From an uncultured Lachnospiraceae bacterium (GTDB lineage: Bacteria; Bacillota; Clostridia; Lachnospirales; Lachnospiraceae), in NCBI GenBank assembly GCA_902773435.1, contig CACYEN010000127.1, positions 1 to 42,941 on the forward strand: 42,941 bases of DNA. The letters run 5' to 3'. The notes under the pieces are model-generated. The model saw nothing but the letters and a program-made list of their open reading frames with translations, was not told the DNA's origin and made no database searches. Numbering within the stretch: position 1 is the stretch's first letter; each line of letters starts with the position of its first letter. Below, piece after piece: positions 39,772 to 42,941 of the stretch. The position numbers and the translations under genes are program-made.

Positions 39772-40905
39772 TTATCTGCCGACCTGCAGCCTGCTGTATT
39801 TCACCCGCCCGATCAGCAGCGCTGCTATGGATATTAAAATATATATAACCGGAGCCGCCTGAAAACCCTGGAAAAACCTTCCCGCCAGACGGATCAGACG
39901 GTAATTTACGAATCCGGTATTCATAAGAATCGCATTCGGCCTCAGCGACCAGATCGTCTCCAGAAGCCTGAATCTGTCCGGTACGACCGCAAACAGATCG
40001 ACGATCAGGCAGCCCAGCAGTCCTCCCGTCACGGCAAGCGCGTTTTGCGTGACGACCGACAGCAGCATTGTCACGGCCGCAAAAAGAACGGCTGCCAGCA
40101 AAAAGATCACGGTACAGACAGCAAGCATATGACCGATGGAGTAAGGCAGCATGGACAGGGGTTTCACCAGCTGCAGCATTTCGCCCGTTCCGTCCATACC
40201 GTAAATAATACAGTACGGAATCAGCAGGGCCAGAATCAGCAGTACGGCCGCCGCCAGGATCCAGGTGATTCCTGCCGCGAACTTTATCTGATACAGCTCC
40301 TTTTTTCCGAACCGGCTGCATAAAAGAAGCTGATTCATATTGTCCGCCGTTTCTCCGGCGTAAACTCCGGACAGGCCGGCCGCTGACAGCAGCAGGATGA
40401 AAAAGCCGAGTGCCTGGAAGGACTTGAGCAGGCTCGAAGGACCGCTGTGATAATGATATACAAAAGGCTTCGGGACCTCAGACTCCTGCCCTTTCCAGTA
40501 TGCGATCTCCTCTTCCGTGAGACTTTGCTTTTCAAACCGCTGGTCAATCTTCTGGCTGCGCAGGTCATAAAACCCCGTCCCGGCAAGCCGTGAAAAATCG
40601 AAATCATCGCCGGTCAGCGGCATAATCATATTCAGGACGGGCGCGTATTTTTCATACCCTTCCGAAAGCTGTAATATCGTCCTTCCATTTTCTTTCCGAA
40701 GTCCCGGCTCTGTCTCGCTGAAAAGCTGTCCGTCGATCACCCTTCCGTCCAGCGCCCTCGCTTCCTCCCCGGGGAGCTCCCGATTCTCGAAAACGGAAGA
40801 AATCGCCAGAAATACAAGAATAATAACGGATCCGATCATCAGGGTCAGGTTGATCTTCGCGGAGAACAGCTTTTTTAATTCATATTTATATAATGACCCC
40901 AGCAT
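39772..40905 (-). CDS. ABC-2 type exporter permease
   Basis: 377 residues; ATG at 40905 is 2 bp after the ATPase stop, with GGGG just upstream. The N-terminal YKYELKKLFSAKINLTLMIGSVIILVFLAI holds the first helix. A large external segment (about 42-160) follows, and then five more helices (160-182, 207-232, 258-285, 290-308, 350-367), the ABC-2 arrangement. FSRLAGTGFYDL and YAGETADNMNQLLLCSRFGKKELYQIKFAAG are family-like. With the ATPase it forms an exporter, probably for a peptide, lipid or antimicrobial. The cargo is not identifiable. Confidence 0.85.
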   Translation of the reverse strand: MLGSLYKYELKKLFSAKINLTLMIGSVIILVFLAISSVFENRELPGEEARALDGRVIDGQLFSETEPGLRKENGRTILQLSEGYEKYAPVLNMIMPLTGDDFDFSRLAGTGFYDLRSQKIDQRFEKQSLTEEEIAYWKGQESEVPKPFVYHYHSGPSSLLKSFQALGFFILLLSAAGLSGVYAGETADNMNQLLLCSRFGKKELYQIKFAAGITWILAAAVLLILALLIPYCIIYGMDGTGEMLQLVKPLSMLPYSIGHMLAVCTVIFLLAAVLFAAVTMLLSVVTQNALAVTGGLLGCLIVDLFAVVPDRFRLLETIWSLRPNAILMNTGFVNYRLIRLAGRFFQGFQAAPVIYILISIAALLIGRVKYSRLQVGR

Positions 40906-40907
40906 GT

Positions 40908-41615
40908 TTATACCCCGTGCTTCTCTTCGTTAATCACAGAAATATAGAACGCCTCCAGATCCGACTCACATGCGGCTCTGTCTCCCTGCCACATAAGTCT
41001 TCCCTCTTTCATGATCATCAGTCGGTCCGCGATCAGTTCCAGGTCGGAGACGATGTGTGTCGAGAGCAGCACGATCCTGTTTTTACCTATACCTGCAATC
41101 AGGTTCCGGAACCGGATCCGTTCCTGCGGATCAAGACCCGCCGTAGGTTCATCCATGATGAGCACCTGCGGATCATTTAAAAGAGCCTGCGCTATCCCGA
41201 GCCTTTGCTTCATGCCGCCTGAATAGGCGCGGACCTTCTTCCGGGCGGCATCTCCGAGGCCGACCAGCTCAATTAATTCCTCCGTTTTCCGCAGCGCGTC
41301 CCGCTTTTGAATGCCCTTTGCCGCGGACATGTAGAGCAGAAAATCTCTTCCGGAGAATTCCGGATAACAGCCAAAATCCTGCGGCAGGTAACCGAGAATA
41401 TCCCGGTATTCCTCGGCTCCCACATCCATTCCGTCATAGGAGACACCTCCGCTCGTCGGCAGAAGGATTCCTGAGAGGAGCCTCATCAGCGTGGTCTTTC
41501 CAGCTCCGTTCGCTCCCAGCAGCCCTGTCACACCCTTTGTCAAAGTAAATGACATCCGGTCAACGGCGATTTTATTCTTATATTGTTTTGTGACCCTGTC
41601 TGCCTTCAGTTCCAT
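40908..41615 (-). CDS. ABC exporter ATP-binding protein
   Basis: 235 residues; the ATG overlaps the end of the upstream membrane-protein gene by 10 bp. Motifs are Walker A GANGAGKTT (about 34-42), Q-loop LPQDFG, signature YSGGMKQRLGIAQ, Walker B VLIMDEPTAGLDP and the switch His in LLSTHIVSDLE. The CcmA-like single ABC domain matches ATPases of ABC-2 exporters. It pairs with the permease encoded directly downstream. The four genes overlap or nearly touch, so they form one operon under the ECF-type sigma factor at its head. Confidence 0.94.
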   Translation of the reverse strand: MELKADRVTKQYKNKIAVDRMSFTLTKGVTGLLGANGAGKTTLMRLLSGILLPTSGGVSYDGMDVGAEEYRDILGYLPQDFGCYPEFSGRDFLLYMSAAKGIQKRDALRKTEELIELVGLGDAARKKVRAYSGGMKQRLGIAQALLNDPQVLIMDEPTAGLDPQERIRFRNLIAGIGKNRIVLLSTHIVSDLELIADRLMIMKEGRLMWQGDRAACESDLEAFYISVINEEKHGV

Positions 41616-42331
41616 ACCGGTTCCTCCATTTCGCGAATATATCCCCGCATACTGCCGGTAAAGCCGACAGCAAGAAAGATAAACCCGATCGTCCAGATAA
41701 TCGTCAGCCTTTCCTCATACAGACAGCCGGAGAAAAGGGGCGCTGCGGCAAAAGCCACGGAAGACAGGATACAGATCGCAAGACTGCCGAGGCCTCCGTC
41801 CCTTCTCTTTTTTCTCTCATACAGAGATCCCAGAAAAGACGCGGTCAGAAATGGCACCATCATGTATAAAAAGATCCTGAACAGAGAATACGTCAGATAT
41901 GGCCTGACCACTATGATGACCATAAGAAGGCCTGCCGTATCAGCAAGGCCGACTGTAAACATCCGCGCGAGCACGATACTTCTCAAAGAAAATCTGGAGG
42001 CATATTCCAGTTCATCCATTTTCCATCGACGGGATCTCCCTGTTTCCATGAGCATCCCGCCCGCAAGGAGCGGGGTCAGCGCAAACGGATAATTTCCCGC
42101 GCTCCGTGAACATCCCCAGATAATAAAGAGCATCAGGAATCCCGACAGGATCCATATCCTCTTCTGTATGTAGCTCAGCTGTCCTGTCAGGAATTCCCTG
42201 TGACTCATGACCGCAGGCTGCCCAAGGGGCAGGTCCCGTTCTCTCAGACTGCTGAAAAAAACCCTTTTCCCCTCGGGTTCGGGAGCACTGCAGAGCTCCT
42301 TCATCCGTGCAATCATCTTTTCATTGTTCAT
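41606..42331 (-). CDS. Membrane protein, possible anti-sigma or exporter partner
   Basis: 241 residues; the ATG overlaps the sigma-factor stop by 11 bp. The first ~55 residues are soluble and charged (MNNEKMIARMKELCSAPEPEG), followed by six hydrophobic helices (about 59-75, 81-92, 118-142, 146-165, 182-200, 210-226). A cytoplasmic N-terminal domain plus membrane part, directly after a sigma gene, is the layout of many anti-sigma factors, but no zinc anti-sigma HxxxCxxC motif is present. It could instead be a second membrane subunit of the exporter. I do not recognise the family. Confidence 0.75.
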   Translation of the reverse strand: MNNEKMIARMKELCSAPEPEGKRVFFSSLRERDLPLGQPAVMSHREFLTGQLSYIQKRIWILSGFLMLFIIWGCSRSAGNYPFALTPLLAGGMLMETGRSRRWKMDELEYASRFSLRSIVLARMFTVGLADTAGLLMVIIVVRPYLTYSLFRIFLYMMVPFLTASFLGSLYERKKRRDGGLGSLAICILSSVAFAAAPLFSGCLYEERLTIIWTIGFIFLAVGFTGSMRGYIREMEEPVWN

Positions 42332-42788
42332 CCTGATCCTCCCCCATCTCGATCCTGATTTTCTTCAGGATACGCCTCAGCTTTCTGTAAACAGCAAAAC
42401 GCGAGATCTTATATAACCCGCTCAGCACCGGTACGGGGACATCATTGACATATCGCAGAAACAGCATTTCCCGTTCATCCGGCAAAAGCTTTTCCAGTGC
42501 TTTCCGAAGGCTTATCCGCTGAAGCAATACATGTTCAGGGTCATTCTCCCCGGGAATTGCTTCATTCTCTTCCAGGCTGCAGGTAATCACCCGGTCTCTG
42601 TAATACTGGTTGCAGAGGTTGCGGGCGATCGTGTAGAGATACCGCAGCTGCCGATTCTCATCCTGATATGTCCTGCTTCGGAGGAACCGGAGGAAGGCTT
42701 CCTGCGTAAGGTCCTCCGCTTCGTGCCTGTCGTGAAGATGAAAATACAGGTATCTGTAGATCCGGTCATATTGATCTTCCAGGTTCAA
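42321..42788 (-). CDS. ECF-type RNA polymerase sigma factor
   Basis: 155 residues. The start is TTG at 42788 with GGAGG 7 bp upstream. Region 2 includes YDRIYRYLYFHLHDRHEAEDLTQEAFLRFLRSR and the ARNLCNQYYRDR end. Region 4 is ALEKLLPDEREMLFLRYVNDVPVPVLSGLYKISRFAVYRKLRRILKKIR, in which the recognition-helix residues are less Arg-rich than usual. Length and layout match sigma-70 ECF proteins. It heads a four-gene operon with a membrane protein and an ABC-2 exporter, as in envelope-stress or antimicrobial-response systems. Confidence 0.9.
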   Translation of the reverse strand: MNLEDQYDRIYRYLYFHLHDRHEAEDLTQEAFLRFLRSRTYQDENRQLRYLYTIARNLCNQYYRDRVITCSLEENEAIPGENDPEHVLLQRISLRKALEKLLPDEREMLFLRYVNDVPVPVLSGLYKISRFAVYRKLRRILKKIRIEMGEDQDEQ

Positions 42789-42866
42789 CGGGCACCCTCC
42801 TCTCCTTCGTTTTCTATAAATGTATAACGGAATCCGTGTCTGTTTGTGCGGCTGTATTCTAAAAAA

Positions 42867-42878
42867 ATGTCATGACAT
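42867..42878. promoter_or_regulatory. Perfect 12-bp palindrome upstream of the sigma operon
   Basis: ATGTCATGACAT, about 80 bp upstream of the sigma-factor start. It may be a regulator site. A hairpin from TGATACC and GGTATCA (42902-42936) next to the window edge could be the terminator of a gene that lies beyond it. Confidence 0.4.
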
Positions 42879-42941
42879 CTGACGCGGCCGTCGCGGAAGA
42901 ATGATACCCCCTCACTCAGCGGGACAGGCGGTATCACAAAA

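Overview
The window reads as chromosomal DNA of a GC-rich, probably anaerobic Firmicute, most likely a Lachnospiraceae-type Clostridium relative. The evidence is strong GGAGG ribosome-binding sites throughout, several TTG starts, YesM/YesN two-component genes, a DUF624 gene, a raffinose/melibiose-type operon, a cobalamin riboswitch with an anaerobic-type CbiK, and mostly sugar-uptake content. Nearly all genes lie on the minus strand; the one clear plus-strand gene is a PAP2 phosphatase. I saw no rRNA, tRNA, CRISPR array, phage or insertion sequence. The genus is an inference.

Layout in + coordinates. (1) 1-2.6 kb: a cobalamin riboswitch controls a secreted CbiK-like chelatase and a second secreted protein that runs off the left edge; upstream of the riboswitch is a coupled pair of small unknown genes. 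(2) 3.0-4.9 kb: a PAP2 phosphatase (+) converges on a ketopantoate-reductase-like protein fused to a DUF1292 domain. (3) 5.2-14.4 kb: a pentose/polyol operon read leftward: substrate-binding protein, DUF2291 lipoprotein, RbsA-type ATPase, RbsC-type permease, FucI-like isomerase, glycerol-kinase-like FGGY kinase, LacI regulator, RbsD/FucU-like mutarotase. (4) 14.5-17.6 kb: an alanine/glycine:sodium symporter, a HAD phosphatase and a ribokinase in one operon. (5) 18.1-19.6 kb: a DUF624 membrane protein and a membrane-anchored unknown. (6) 20.0-23.3 kb: a MsmEFG-like oligosaccharide ABC transporter lacking its own ATPase. (7) 23.5-26.8 kb: an AraC regulator and a GH36 alpha-galactosidase. (8) 26.9-39.5 kb: a large monosaccharide sensing and uptake block: ChvE-like binding protein, GguA ATPase, two tandem GguB permeases, a membrane-anchored binding protein, YesM-type kinase, YesN-type regulator, XylF-like lipoprotein, a second (HisKA) kinase and an AraC regulator. 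(9) 39.8-42.8 kb: an ECF-type sigma factor with a membrane protein and a two-gene ABC-2 exporter.

The parts fit a plant-glycan lifestyle: the Msm-like transporter brings in alpha-galactosides, GH36 releases galactose, the ChvE/Ggu system takes up monosaccharides under the control of an extracellular binding-protein sensor, and the 5-14 kb operon funnels a pentose or polyol towards the pentose-phosphate pathway. Themes that recur across the window are stem-loops directly after each of the three transport binding-protein genes, tandem repeats placed just after stop codons at five loci, and binding proteins with cleavable signal peptides but no lipobox. The best candidates for something undescribed are the dual-kinase, dual-binding-protein sensory block, the reductase-DUF1292 fusion, and the secreted CbiK locus.
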